Shown here: positions 24,211-39,303 of the stretch, piece by piece
Layout: every line of letters starts with the position of its first letter
Numbering within the stretch: position 1 is the stretch's first letter
Made by a program: the position numbers and the translations under genes
NCBI GenBank assembly: GCA_016946835.1
Contig: JACVTC010000154.1
Location: 113,501 to 177,500, forward strand
DNA length: 64,000 nucleotides
Direction of reading: 5' to 3'
DNA from: Neocallimastix lanati (nom. inval.)
Lineage: Eukaryota > Neocallimastigomycota > Neocallimastigomycetes > Neocallimastigales > Neocallimastigaceae
Notes under the pieces: generated by a model
Database searches by the model: none
What the model saw: the letters and a program-made list of their open reading frames with translations, nothing else
Told to the model about the DNA's origin: nothing

Positions 24211-25095
24211 ATGAATTCTGGTGTTCCAAGAACAATTCTTCACTGGTTACAATCTTTGGATTTAATATTTCCATATAAATATCCAAAAAGGTATATTAAA
24301 TATATTAAATCATTATTAATAAAAATTTATAAATAATATATAATCTAATTTTTTATATTTAATTTATATATATATAATTAAATAATAATAATAATAATAT
24401 TAGAGATTTAGCAGATGGTCGTCTAGCAGCTGAAATATTTAATCATTATTATAATAATCAAATAAATATAGATATGTTATATTCAAGCCCTTCATTTAAG
24501 CATCGTGAGGATAATTGGAAACAATTACAAAAATTTTTTAATAAACATAATATCAATGTACCAGAATCAGTTATTCTTCCTGTTTTAAATTGTTATGAGG
24601 AAGGAGCTATTGATTTTCTAAAATATATTTATACACTATTAACAAATAAAAAGTTCGTTTTAACTTAATACAATTATATTATTATTTAAAAATTAATATT
24701 ATATTACCAATAGTTTGATATAAGTAGTAAATAAAAAATATTATAAATATTAATACTTAAAATTTTATAATAAATAAAATCATTAGTATTAATTATAATA
24801 ATGATAATATTTTATAATAAATGAAATCATTAGTATTAATTATAATGATAATAACAATATTGATAATTTAATTATAAACAATTATTAATTACTGTATTTC
24901 TTATATATTTTTAATAACTTATATTTATTATTTATACATATATAATCTTATATATAATTATTAAATATAATTATAAAGAATTATAGAGGTGAAAAGAGAA
25001 GATAAGGAATTAAATATACCACATTATGCAATACCAACAGCATCTCGTGTCAAAAAATGCGTAAATGGGGATCAAATAGATGTATATATATATAA

Positions 25096-25127
<32 letters not shown>

Positions 25128-25474
25128 CATATACATATATATTTATTAACTATATATTAATTTTGTAATAAATAAAAAATAAAAAGATGTCTAAATTTGT
25201 TAAAAAGCATAATGAATTTACAAAAAAATTAAAAGGTATTGTTAATATTTATATAATAAAAAAAAAATTAAAATATTATATATATACTTTTTATAAATAT
25301 ATATATTTATTAAATATTTATATTAATAAAAAAATTATATATTTTAATATTAACGGAATTAAAACAATAGAAGCGTCTATTTCAGTTAATAATTTAAAGT
25401 CTAAATCTGATGAAAATAAACCAAAGAACGAAGAAATTAAAATTAAATCAGTTAAAGTTTTTCAAAGATCGTAA
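24211..25474 (+). CDS. SPATA4/SPEF1-type calponin-homology protein (5 exons)
   Basis: Predicted microtubule/axoneme-associated protein with the CH-like domain (CH_2) found in SPATA4 and SPEF1/CLAMP. Predicted exons are 24211-24290, 24404-24656, 24989-25081, 25187-25235 and 25371-25474, giving 192 aa. The diagnostic part is ILHWLQSLDLIFPYKYP, then RDLADGRLAAEIFNHYY, then HREDNWKQLQKFF and NCYEEGAIDFLKYIYTLLT; a later exon reads PHYAIPTASR as in SPATA4. The second donor (GTTTTA) is unusual. An in-frame ATG at 24142 would add 23 Lys/Asn-rich residues; 24211 is preferred because it follows an A-rich leader and begins the conserved part. The family tracks with flagella, fitting a zoospore-forming fungus. 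Confidence 0.82.
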
Positions 25475-26565
<1,091 letters not shown>

Positions 26566-28170
26566 CTATAATACATTTTGTAGAACAAATTTATAAAGGT
26601 TGACATATTTTTCTGTTATTTTTTTAAAATTTTTTTCTGGAATATTAAGTCGACAACCGCAATAGTTCGAATTATGTACAATACATAATTCATGTCTTTT
26701 ATAAATATAATAATAATTTCTTTGATCATTTCCTGTCTTTATACGAATATAATATACTTTATCTCTTGAAAGTAATATAAATATAATATAATAATATTTT
26801 TTCATTTAATGTGCTTTCAAAATTAGTTTTTAAGAATCTCTGATTTTTTAATATCAAATATTAAATAATCTATATTTTTATTCTTATTATTTTTAGTATA
26901 TATATATATATATATATTTTTATAATGTTTTTTAAAATTAGTATTATATAAAAGTATCAATTAATTAATGTTATTATATTCATTAATGGTCCAAATGCTA
27001 ATCCTATTATAGAGGAATAATGTATATAATTAACACCTATGAAAATATTATTATAATTTTACTTCTAACCCTTATAACAAAAAAATAAGAGTAAATCTAG
27101 TAAAAAAAAAGTAACTAAAATTGGTAGTTTCAAGTTTACTTCTATATGACCTTTTATTATTATTATCCTTAAAGTATAACGATCAACCCATATTTCCTTA
27201 CTCTTTTATTTATAAAAAATATTAAATATAACACTTTCAATAAATATTAAAAAAAATTATATATATTTCAAAGAAAAATGAACAAGCTTGTCTAATTTTA
27301 TCAACAAAACTCTCGTTCATTTTATTTTCATTTTCCATTAAAATAATAAATCTTAATTTTCCTTTTTCATTATTTTTTTATTTTGATTTATCACTATTTC
27401 GATTTGAATAACTAAGGATAATCTCTCTTTTAGGATTGTGATAATCAAATATATTGGTTTCGGTTAGTGATTCTTTATCATTCATATAAAAATTAAATTT
27501 CTTATTTGAAATGCTTAATTATTTCGAAAAAAAATATATAATAACTATTAGAATACCTTCATTTTTAAATATGAAATATCCTGAATACTTTAAAAAAATT
27601 TTTATAAGTAATAAAATAACAACTAATAATAAAATATAAAGGAATTCTTATACTGAAAAATGCTATTTTAAAATAACCAGTATCTTTAATAATACCTTGA
27701 TTATGTTATAAAATTGGTATATATAAAACTATAAAAGAAAAGAAACTAATTATTAATGATATAAGACTCCAAGAAAGAATAAAAATATTAAATAATAATA
27801 TTAATAATAATAAATAATAAAATAGAATTAATCTTAGTTTATAGAATATTTATTTTAAATACTTAAATTTTGTTGTTAAGATATATATTTAATAAATAAT
27901 CCTTATTAAAAAATTATTACACGAACTCAATAAAAATTTTAATAACACAGAAATCCCTTAATATCTTGTTATGCATTCACAAATATTTATATTTTCATCA
28001 TTAGTATATTCTTCATAATATGGTAAACAAGAAACAGAAATACCAATTGAACGTTTTAAATTACATTTTTATTCTTCACAATATGATATCTTATTATTAT
28101 ACATTTTAATTTGATTTTTAGAAAATCCTTAAAGCCTTGCCGAAATTCTACAATAATTAAAATAATAAAA
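26566..28170 (-). pseudogene. Receptor paralogue, C-terminal half, broken
   Basis: Minus-strand remnants match the intact receptor at 32305-37899 block by block and in order. A Cys-rich module comes first (around 27950-28110, MYNNKISYCEE then CNLK). Next is GIIKDTGYFKI (about 27690; intact copy GIIRDTGYIKI). Then MNESFVDKIRQACSFFFE (about 27300; intact MNEDVIKKIKRAHSTFLE), SSIIGLAFGPLMN (about 27000; intact SSFIGITLGPLIN), and the last exon VYYIRIKTGNDQ...YIYKRHELC (26566-26805). Stops and shifts are scattered throughout. The N-terminal half lies at 30930-31790, beyond a retrotransposon remnant. Confidence 0.75.
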
Positions 28171-28215
28171 ATAACGATAATAACATAAATGGTAAAAAAA
28201 TCATAAAAAATGATT

Positions 28216-30045
28216 TATTGAACAAATTTGGTTAATACGAAAGATGAAAAATTAAATTTAGAAAAAAATGAAAATGTCAAAATAAAAGATTATAATTCTG
28301 ATAATGTATCTGAAGACAATTTTAATGATCTGGAAACTTTAAATAAAAGAAAATTAAGGAAAACCAAAGATAAGGACATTAAATTTAATATTAAAAGAAT
28401 AATAAAAATATCGATAATCAAATAAACAATGATGACAAAATTGATAACAAAAAAAAAAAAAAAAAACTATCGAAAAAGAAAAAGGAAAAATTATTGATTG
28501 AAAAAAGAAAGAAAAATGAAAAATAGAATATCTACATTAAATAAATCATTTTTTGAGAGGAAAATAGATTCAGACGAAAACGAAAGACGCAAAAAAATAA
28601 AGTTAATAATATTAATACATTAATTCCAAAGAATTATGAAGAAGCTATGAATTCAAAATCTGCTGACAAAATGGAAAGATACAATTAACAAAGATTTACA
28701 AAATTTACATGGAAATAATGTTATGAAAATTGTGGAAAACAAAAATATCCCAGATGTCATTAAATCACTCGATGTTAAATGAATTTTTACTATTAAAGAT
28801 AATGGTACATATAAAGCAAGATTGATCGTCAGAGGTTTTCGACAAATTAAAGGTGTTAATTACACGTGTATCTATTCTCCTACAACAGAAATGGATAGTT
28901 TTGGATTAACAATTGTTATTGCATTAATATATAAATGGATTTAAGACAAATCAATATTAAAGCTATATATTTGAATTTTAATCTAGTTGAGAAAATTTAT
29001 GTTCAAATTCCAATCGGTGATAAAAGCTTCAATTGCAGAAAATCCGAATTATTACAAAATGCTCTCTATGGACTCAAAAAGACTGGAAGACAATAGTTTT
29101 AATAAATATCCTGTTTTCTTAAGAAAATTTGGTTAATTCAATATAATACAGATAGCTTTTTTATTTGGTAGATATATAAAAAAAATAAATTATGCTTATT
29201 ACTAACACTTTATATTGATGATATATTAATTGCAAGAGAAAATAAAAAAATTAACAAAGTTGTTACAAAAAAAAACGTAAATATAAAGTCTCCACAGATA
29301 AAACAGCAAGAAAATTCATTGGAATTAATATAATTAAAACAAAAAAAAAAAGCTATAAAAGGATTATATTGAAAAAATGTTAACTAACTGTAATATAAAC
29401 AATACTAAAATAACAAGAACACCTTGCATTAATGCAAAATTATAAGAGAGAAAACTCTGGAAAAATTAACAAAACAGATTTAAAAAAATTGATTGGATCT
29501 CTATTATATGTATTAACAAAAACAAGACCAGGAATAACATTTGCAGTTAATCAAACAGCAAGATTTTCTAATTTTCCAACAAAGGCTGATTTGAATGCAG
29601 GTATTAAAATATTGAAATACCTTAGACATACAAAGGACTATTCAATTCATTATAAATGAAAGAAAATTTTAAGAGTTTATTGTGACGCAGATTTCGTTGG
29701 AGATGAAATCAAAAGAAGATCCACTTCAAGATACATTTTTGTATTAGGGAATAGTCCAATATCATAGAAATCAATTACTCAGAAAAATAAAACCTTATCA
29801 ACCACAGAAGCTGAATACTCAAGCTTAATAGAATGCACAAAACAAGATATATGGATAAAAAATTAGTAAATGAAATATTCAACAAAAATATTAGAATTTA
29901 TATTAGAATAGATAATAAATCATGTAAGAATATAGCTGATAATGGAAAATGAAAATACAAATCTATTCAAGATGAAATTACAAAAAATAAAATTAAATTT
30001 ACACTCTAAATTTAATTAGTAAGTCGGGTAACTTTTTATTAAGGA
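28216..30045 (+). mobile_element. Decayed Ty1/copia-type retrotransposon (pol 3' part)
   Basis: Plus-strand remnants of a copia polyprotein. A Lys-rich linker comes first (28228-28520), then reverse transcriptase (PKNYEEAMNSK, WIFTIKDNGTYKARLIVRGF with TGA at the Trp, ENPNYYK, LYIDDILI with a TGA nearby). The thumb region follows (29432-29659, IGSLLYVLTKTRPGITFAVN), then RNase H (YCDADFVGDEIKRRSTSRY, TTEAEYSSLIECTKQ). Many stops and frameshifts. AAGGA followed by TGTTAGATTGG at about 30041-30056 looks like a polypurine tract and LTR start. It is a different lineage from the intact element at 53-59 kb and sits inside the broken receptor paralogue. Confidence 0.78.
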
Positions 30046-30186
30046 TGTTAGATTGGTGATTTTTATATCTTCAAATATTTAATTTTTTATTATTTAATGA
30101 TTGATCTGATGAATAATAAAATGCTATCGACCCTTTTCCATTGCCTTTTCTGGTATTAGAAAAATATGCCTTTGCAATCAAAATTT

Positions 30187-30787
<601 letters not shown>

Positions 30788-30929
30788 TATAATTGCTATT
30801 ACTATCATTTGAATTAATATCCGTAGGATAATAGTAATAATAGTAATAATAATATACTCAATAACAAATACATAATAAATTATTTTTATTTTGAATTCGA
30901 TAAATACAATTATTCAATATTAATTTAGA

Positions 30930-31790
30930 ATTTTATGAACTAAATAATCCTCTGTTGATAATAAAATTTTCTAATTGTACAATTAAATTTTTTGAATCAC
31001 CAATATAATCATCCGTTTTATAAATAATACTTATATTAGATTCTGTTAAAGGAGTCAATATAAAATATAATGTGTACACTAAAAATGTATAATATTTGAT
31101 TAAATTTTATTTATTATTTATTAATTTATATGATTTAATAAAGTATTTAAAAAAACTCAAAATATTAATTTCATAAAAAAATTTTCTTTTTATATTTTAC
31201 ATACAAATTATTACATAATTAAATATTATATATATATATAATACTATAATGTATAAAAGTTTTAATATTATGTTGAACTTTAACAGATTCCTTATTATTA
31301 CTTTATATATATAATATAGTAAATATTTTTTTTTTTTTAATTTATTATATAAAAAAAAAAAAAAAAAAGATGTTAATATAAATTCTTTTACTATTTTAAT
31401 ATTTACTTAAATTTGCAATCATAAAATAAAATTGAAATTTCAGTTTATATTATTTTATTTATTATTTCAATATGAACAAAATTTTCATTATTATTTCGAA
31501 AAATGCAATTATTAAAATGAACATAAAAAAATTGGAAACAAGATATAAAACAATAGTATTAAAATTATTTGATAGGGTTCCAGTAAATATAATAATTTTC
31601 AAAAATAATATTTTTAATTATTAAAAATTTTCTAGTATTCCTGTCATATGAAAATGAAAATTTTCTTTGTGATTTTCCTTATAATCAAAAATAGTTCCAT
31701 TTTCACCTTCAATTAAAGAAATATTTCAAAGTTACATTACAATTAGAGTACTGTTGCCATGTCAAATCATAATAAACTTTTTTTATTCTT
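30930..31790 (-). pseudogene. Receptor paralogue, N-terminal fragments, broken
   Basis: Minus-strand scraps resemble the first exon of the intact receptor. VYYDLT (about 31780; intact YYDLTKV) is followed by SLIEGENGTIFDYKENHKEN (about 31690; intact FIGNEKGTVFDYKGDSRG). TESNISIIYKTDD and GDSKNLIVQLENFIINRGLF lie near 30940-31060. No continuous frame remains. The orientation and order suggest that these belong to the same dead gene as 26566-28170. Confidence 0.55.
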
Positions 31791-32304
31791 TTATTTTTTA
31801 TTTATTTAATTTATATAAATATATATTGGAAGTACTTTTTTATCTATAAATTAAATCGTTAATTACATTGATTTAAATATTTATAATACTTCAGTATTAG
31901 GAATGCTATTAAAAAAATGATTAATTATCAATATTTAATTATAGTCGTCATTTTTATAATATCTTTTATTCAAACAATATATACCATGGAAATAATAATA
32001 CGAAATAATGATAATAATTTTTTTTTAAGATATGAAATTTATGAAACTATTCTAACTTTGAAAATTAATTATAAATTATAATATTATTATCTTTAAATAT
32101 TAATATTATTTCATTTTTATTCTTTTTTTTTTTTTTTTTTTTCTTTATTCTTGATTATTAATGTTTATTTAAATATATGACTATACAATTATTAATTAAA
32201 TTAATAATACATATGTACATATATATATATATTTTACAAATAAGATAGTGTATTATAATATATATAATATATTGAACAAAAAATATATAAAAAATTAATT
32301 AAAA

Positions 32305-32738
32305 TTAGTAAAACGAGAAGTTTTTTTTATCACCAAAAACTTCAGTTTTTGATTTGATCCTTATAAATCTTATCTTTCCTTCACTAATCATAAAAATAGA
32401 AGAGCATACTGTATAGAAATCGAAATATCTTTGTGTAATACTTAAATAATCTTCTTTTGAGATATTAAGTTTACAACCACAACAATCCGAATTATGCAAT
32501 CCACATAACTCATGCCTTTTGTATATAAAGTACACGTTTGGATTATCACAATCTTTTTTAAAAACATAATAGATTTTATCCCATGAAAATATTATAAATA
32601 TTATAAAATAGCATAACATATTTAATGAACATTCAAATATAGATCTAATATATCTTTGATTTGATAATATTCCATATCCAATTACCTATTTTAATTAATA
32701 TATATATATATTATAATTAATTTTTTTTTCTTATTTAA

Positions 32739-32777
<39 letters not shown>

Positions 32778-35700
32778 AAAAAAAATATCTACACATACAT
32801 ACATATATTATATATATATATATAATAAAAATAAAAAATAAGAATTATTTAAATAATATAATGTGTATATGTTACATTACATTAATTAAAGGACCCAATG
32901 TAATTCCAATAAATGATGAATAGTAAATATTATATACATATTTAAAAATACATTCTCGTTCTAATATATTCTTCGATCCGATAATAATATTTACTAATAG
33001 CAATAGATAAAGTATATTTAATCCTACATCAATAGATTCTATTTTGCTATGATATGACCATTGTCCATTTTTATTTTGTAAAATATTACTTTCATCATCA
33101 TCTTTTTCGTAACTCTTAATATAAATTACATTAATTGAAATAGCTATTATCAATATGAAATAAATAATGAGAATTTCTAAAAAAGTCGAGTGTGCCCGTT
33201 TAATCTTCTTAATAACATCTTCATTCATTTCACTATTACTAAATTCGGAAATAATTGAAGTAACTCTGCTTATTTTTTTATTACTTTTATTTTTCTTATT
33301 ATTAGAATCAATATCACTATTACTAAAATTATTTTTATTGGTATTTTTATAATAAATATTACTATTACTATTTAATTTACTTATAATATCAACATTACTA
33401 TTAATACGATTAATATTATTAGCTTGATTGTTACTATAATTATTATTAATACTACTATTACTATTATTACTATTATTATTATTATGAACTAATGTTTCAG
33501 ATTTAAATGCACCATTACTGTTATTAACGCTCATGTTTATTCCTGATTTTTTTGTATTTGTATATTGGTTATAATTACTATTTTGACAATAATTATTTTC
33601 AGTTTTGTTATTATAATCATTAAATGAATAATCATCTATACTAAATTGTACATTTTTATTAAGTTTACTAAGTTCACTCGAAAGTGTATTAAAGATTAAA
33701 ACTATACTAATAAATAATGAAATACCAATATTTCTAAAAATAAAATAGTTTATATACTCTGATGATGTTGAATATGACATAAAGTTACAACTGTAATAAT
33801 AAAATATTATTCCACAATTTAATATTACTATTTTAATATAGCCAGTATCTCTAATAATACCATGTTTCCGATTGTATATAATAAATATAATATAAATAAA
33901 AATAATAAATGAACAAATTCCACCAATAAAGGAAATAATTTCTTGTATATTACTAATCATATTCATGAATTGAAGTATATATATAAATATATATATGTAT
34001 ATCATTATTATATATTAATATTATAAAAAAATAAAATAAATAGTAGAATATGAATATAAAGTACAGATTGAATAAAATAAAATAAAATAAAATAAATAGT
34101 TGAAATATGAATATAAAGTACAGATTGAATAAAATAAAATAAAATAAAATAAATAGTTGAAATATGAATATAAAGTACAGATTGAATAAAATAAAATAAA
34201 ACGATAAAATAAAATAAATTAAATTCATTAAATTTTTAATTAAATAGATAATATATTCTTACTTGAATTCCACCCAAATATGATTTTCACATAGTTTTCC
34301 TGACCATCCCGGTAAACAAACGCATTTATTTTTATCAGGATCATTTATTGATGTATTATAAAAAGGTTTGCATATAGCAGATTTTGTGATAGGACAATCT
34401 GAATGGCATATTGGTTTTTCACAATATTCAATATTGTAATGATTATACATAGTTATTTGATTTTCATTACATCCTAATACTTCAATTTCTATTTTTTTAA
34501 AGTCAAATTTTAATTTATAATTATAATTTTCAATTTCTACGTTCAAGACATAATTACCAGGTTTTGCAAAAATTTGTAAATATTTCAATTCAAATTTTCC
34601 ATGTTTAAATGTTCCAATATTTCCTAATAAATTGTATTTTATGTGCATTGATAATACGGAAAACATAATATTGTTATTTTCATGTCTCTTTTGATCTAAA
34701 TAATAATTTTCTATATATTCATCTTTTTCATACATTGATATTACCATAGTTATTGTTGAATAATTATTATATACATCTTCAATTTTATCCCCAAATTCAT
34801 CATGAACTGTAAATTCCAATGGTAAATAATCCCCAGTAAAAATCTTTATATTTTCTATTGCTGTATCTAATGATAAAATCGAAGGTCTAGTAGCATAATT
34901 ACTATCATGATAGCTTACAGTATTATTAAAAAATATACAATCCTCTTTTATATTAAATACATTTTTATTAAACGATTCAGGGGAATAAATTCCACCACCC
35001 ATTGTACCTGCTGAATTATTTTTAATAGTATTATTTTTACTATTCGCCATATAAAATTGGTCAAATTCAGAATAAATTCCCCCTCCATAATTATCTGCAA
35101 AATTATTATCAAAAATATTGTTTTTTACATTTATTACACTATTAGCCCCTTTATTTACTTTATCTTTAGTATTCTTGTTTGATAAAGCATCATTTATTAA
35201 ATAAAGAGCACCACCATTAAAACCTCTATTTTCATAAAAGTAGTTTGAAATTAAATCCATATCCATTGTTAAAAAATTATCAAAACATCTTTTGGTTCAT
35301 AAATTAAAGTTATATACAATTAGTAATATATATTTATTATTATATTAATATATCAATAAATAAATATGTTTATATTATTTAATTTTCATTTTAAATATTA
35401 CTTACAAAGCTCCTCCATTACTCTTACTATGATTATGAATGAAATTTGAATCTTCAATTTTTACTTTTAAATTATTTCTTAAATGAATACTTCCACATTT
35501 TAATTTATTATTATTAATATTATTATTAAAATTTAATTTAGAAATTTCAATATTTGTCTAATAAATAGATTTTATAAAATGAATTAATAAACAGATCATA
35601 TTAATTTAATAGAAAATTATATATATATAAAAAGAAAAAAGTTATAATATTAATTTATTATGATCAAGTAAATATAAATTAAATTAGATAATATAATTAT

Positions 35701-36162
35701 ACTATTAAAATTTAAAATAATACATTTTCAGATTCAATATCAATAATAGAGCCAAAAGAAATAATATTTTCAATTGTCGAATCCTTTATTGAAAATTCAT
35801 TAAATTCACCAGTGATCTTAATAAAGGATCCATTTGACTTAATATTTTTAAATTCTATGTTTTCCATTGATAACCTTTTTCGATTTGTTCCTGAATAATA
35901 TAGAATAAATGATGCATTATCAATATCTCCAAAACATGTAATATTTATTGCCTCTAATTTATTTATATTTATATCATTATAAATAAAATATAAAAGAGCT
36001 TCAGAATTAGTTTGTATATTTTCTAATCTATTATTTTCAAAATTATATTTTGATTCTTCTCCAAATAATTTATCTCTTAATCTAAAAATAATGATAATAA
36101 TTAAAATAATATTAATAATATTATTACTATTTATTATTTGTTTAATTTTAGTATTTTTTATC

Positions 36163-36213
<51 letters not shown>

Positions 36214-36599
36214 TATTATTATTATTATTTTTATTTTACTTTAAATTTCTGAATATAGAATTTGTTATATTGAATTCCGAATATTTTGAATTCGCAAATA
36301 ATGGAATTGGATTTCTTAAATTTGTATTTTCAATGATTAAGTTAGATATATTATATTTACATTTATCACCTTTAAATATTGAGCATGTATCTATATATTA
36401 AATTAATTTTATATTAATACTTATAATAATAATAATTATAGTAATAATAATAATAATAATAATTTTTTATATATACTTGAAAATTTCGTATCAATAATTT
36501 TAATATCTTTTGTTATTTCAAATAAATATCCATATTCAGAAAAACAATTTGAAAATGTTGTGTTTTTTATCCTTTATCACATATATTGTAGTTGTTGTG

Positions 36600-36659
<60 letters not shown>

Positions 36660-37216
36660 TATATAATGATAATAATTATTAAAATTAAAATATAATAAAA
36701 ATAATTAAATAAATAAAAAAAAATATAAATAATAATAAAACTATTATTGATATATTATAAAAAGAAAAGTACTCTAATTCTAATCCATCACTCTTTATCA
36801 AAGGAACCAAACTTTTAACATAAATATTTTCAAAAATTGAGTTTTCAATAATTAAATTATTTTCCCTCCCTTTTGTGGAATAAAATGCTGAAGATTGAAT
36901 CAGCACATCATTTTCTATTTCTGTAAAATAGCCTTATAATAATAACCAATAATATAGGTAAGACTTTTAACGTTTTAAATACATATTTACATATTTACAT
37001 ATTTATTAATATATATAATATTTCTATATTTATTATTATTATTTACAATTGTTTAATATCATCTTTGAATTTTGGGTATAAAATATTCCCTTATTATTAA
37101 TAAAATTACAATCACTTATATATATAGCAAAAGAAATATCATATTTTTTTAATAATTCATTAGAGAATATTGTTTCAGTATTATTGCTTCATTCCAAAAA
37201 GGAATATGCATATTCA

Positions 37217-37283
<67 letters not shown>

Positions 37284-37899
37284 TTAGTCCACTAAATTAA
37301 AATAAATGATTTTAACATTATAAATTAAAAACTTACAAAAAATTACAATGATTTAATGTTATTTGTTGACTAAGATCTGTTTTTAATGATTTATTTAAAA
37401 TTTCTAAGTTTACATAAATTATTTTGTTAAAGTTATTTTGAAAAATACAATTATTCAATATTACAAAGAAATTTAATGAAAACGAATTTATTTGTATAAT
37501 TTGTACACCACTTATAACTTTAGTATTTGCATAATAATTTTTAAATACGATATTATTAAATTTTATAGTTTTTCCATAACCATGAACATTATGAAAGTTT
37601 AATTCAAAGGTGCCTCTTGAATCACCTTTATAATCAAAAACTGTCCCTTTTTCATTACCTATAAATGAAATATTTGATTCAATACTGATATCAAATTTAA
37701 ATTTTGATACTTTTGTCAAATCATAATAATCATCTGTAAAATATAATATTAACTCATTCTCTTCTTGATTATTATTAATAATATTTAGTAAATTATTAAA
37801 AAAAACCTCATTACTTTTTATAATAAATTCTTTGGTATATCCTAATTTATTACAAAAAATGAAAATACAAATAAATATATATTGAAATAAAATATTCAT
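32305..37899 (-). CDS. Beta-helix/EGF/seven-transmembrane receptor-like protein (10 exons)
   Basis: Predicted 1365-aa membrane protein. Exons from the 5' end: 37899-37337, 37186-37047, 36932-36773, 36571-36477, 36390-36240, 36081-35724, 35557-35406, 35288-34263, 33952-32881, 32685-32305; all phases join. Residues 1-22 look like a signal peptide. Residues up to about 700 have repeated short Asn-rich units (LNHCNF, LNNCYF, NTTFSNCF, NSIFRN, GGALYL, GGGIYS) typical of right-handed beta-helix/pectin-lyase-like folds. A Cys-rich EGF-like end (CVCLPGWSGKLCE) precedes seven hydrophobic segments (about 885-1270). The loop between segments 3 and 4 holds an Asn/Ser-rich insert of about 140 residues. 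The layout suggests a surface receptor; membership of the class C GPCR (7tm_3) group is inference. A dead paralogue lies directly downstream. Confidence 0.75.
34040..34210 (+). repeat. Minisatellite in receptor intron, shared with MULE foldback
   Basis: Three copies of a roughly 55-bp unit containing AATATAAAGTACAGATTGAA followed by AAAATA pentamers lie in the intron between the EGF-containing exon and the membrane exon. The same unit forms the arms of the foldback at 12003-12752. Confidence 0.85.
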
Positions 37900-38980
<1,081 letters not shown>

Positions 38981-39303
38981 TTCTGGTTGTTAGTAATCAG
39001 GACTAACACACAAAAGGTTTCTGTATTGACTATACAACTACCTCCTGATTTTATATGGGGTAATTTTCATACTCCCAGGGTGTGATTCCTTATAAACGAA
39101 GTTGATTGTTCTCTCGCCATTGTAATTATTGCTGGACTGAATAATTGCTATTGTAGAGCACTTAATATGTAAGAGGACTAGTTCCTCTTTCGATGATGAT
39201 TAACGGATACTGATAGTATATAATTAGCCGCTGATAATAAGCGATGATGAAAAATATAGCGCGATATCTGACAAGCATATTATACTTATAGAGCTACCTA
39301 TAT
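38981..39303 (+). ncRNA. Dispersed structured element, near full-length copy A
   Basis: GC-richer than its surroundings and without a long ORF. It aligns along its whole length with the reverse complement of 60888-61240. Shared blocks in order: TTCTGGTTGTTAGT/TCCTGGTGGTTAGT, GGACTAACACACA, CTACCTCC, ATTTTATATGGGG, TAATTTTCAT, GTTGATTGTTC, GTTCCTC, TCGATGATG, CATATTATACTTATAGAG. It contains a 7-bp hairpin AAGAGGA-CTAG-TCCTCTT. The head resembles the D-arm/A-box stretch of a tRNA, so a Pol III transcript or tRNA-derived SINE is possible. The ncRNA class is inference. Confidence 0.45.
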
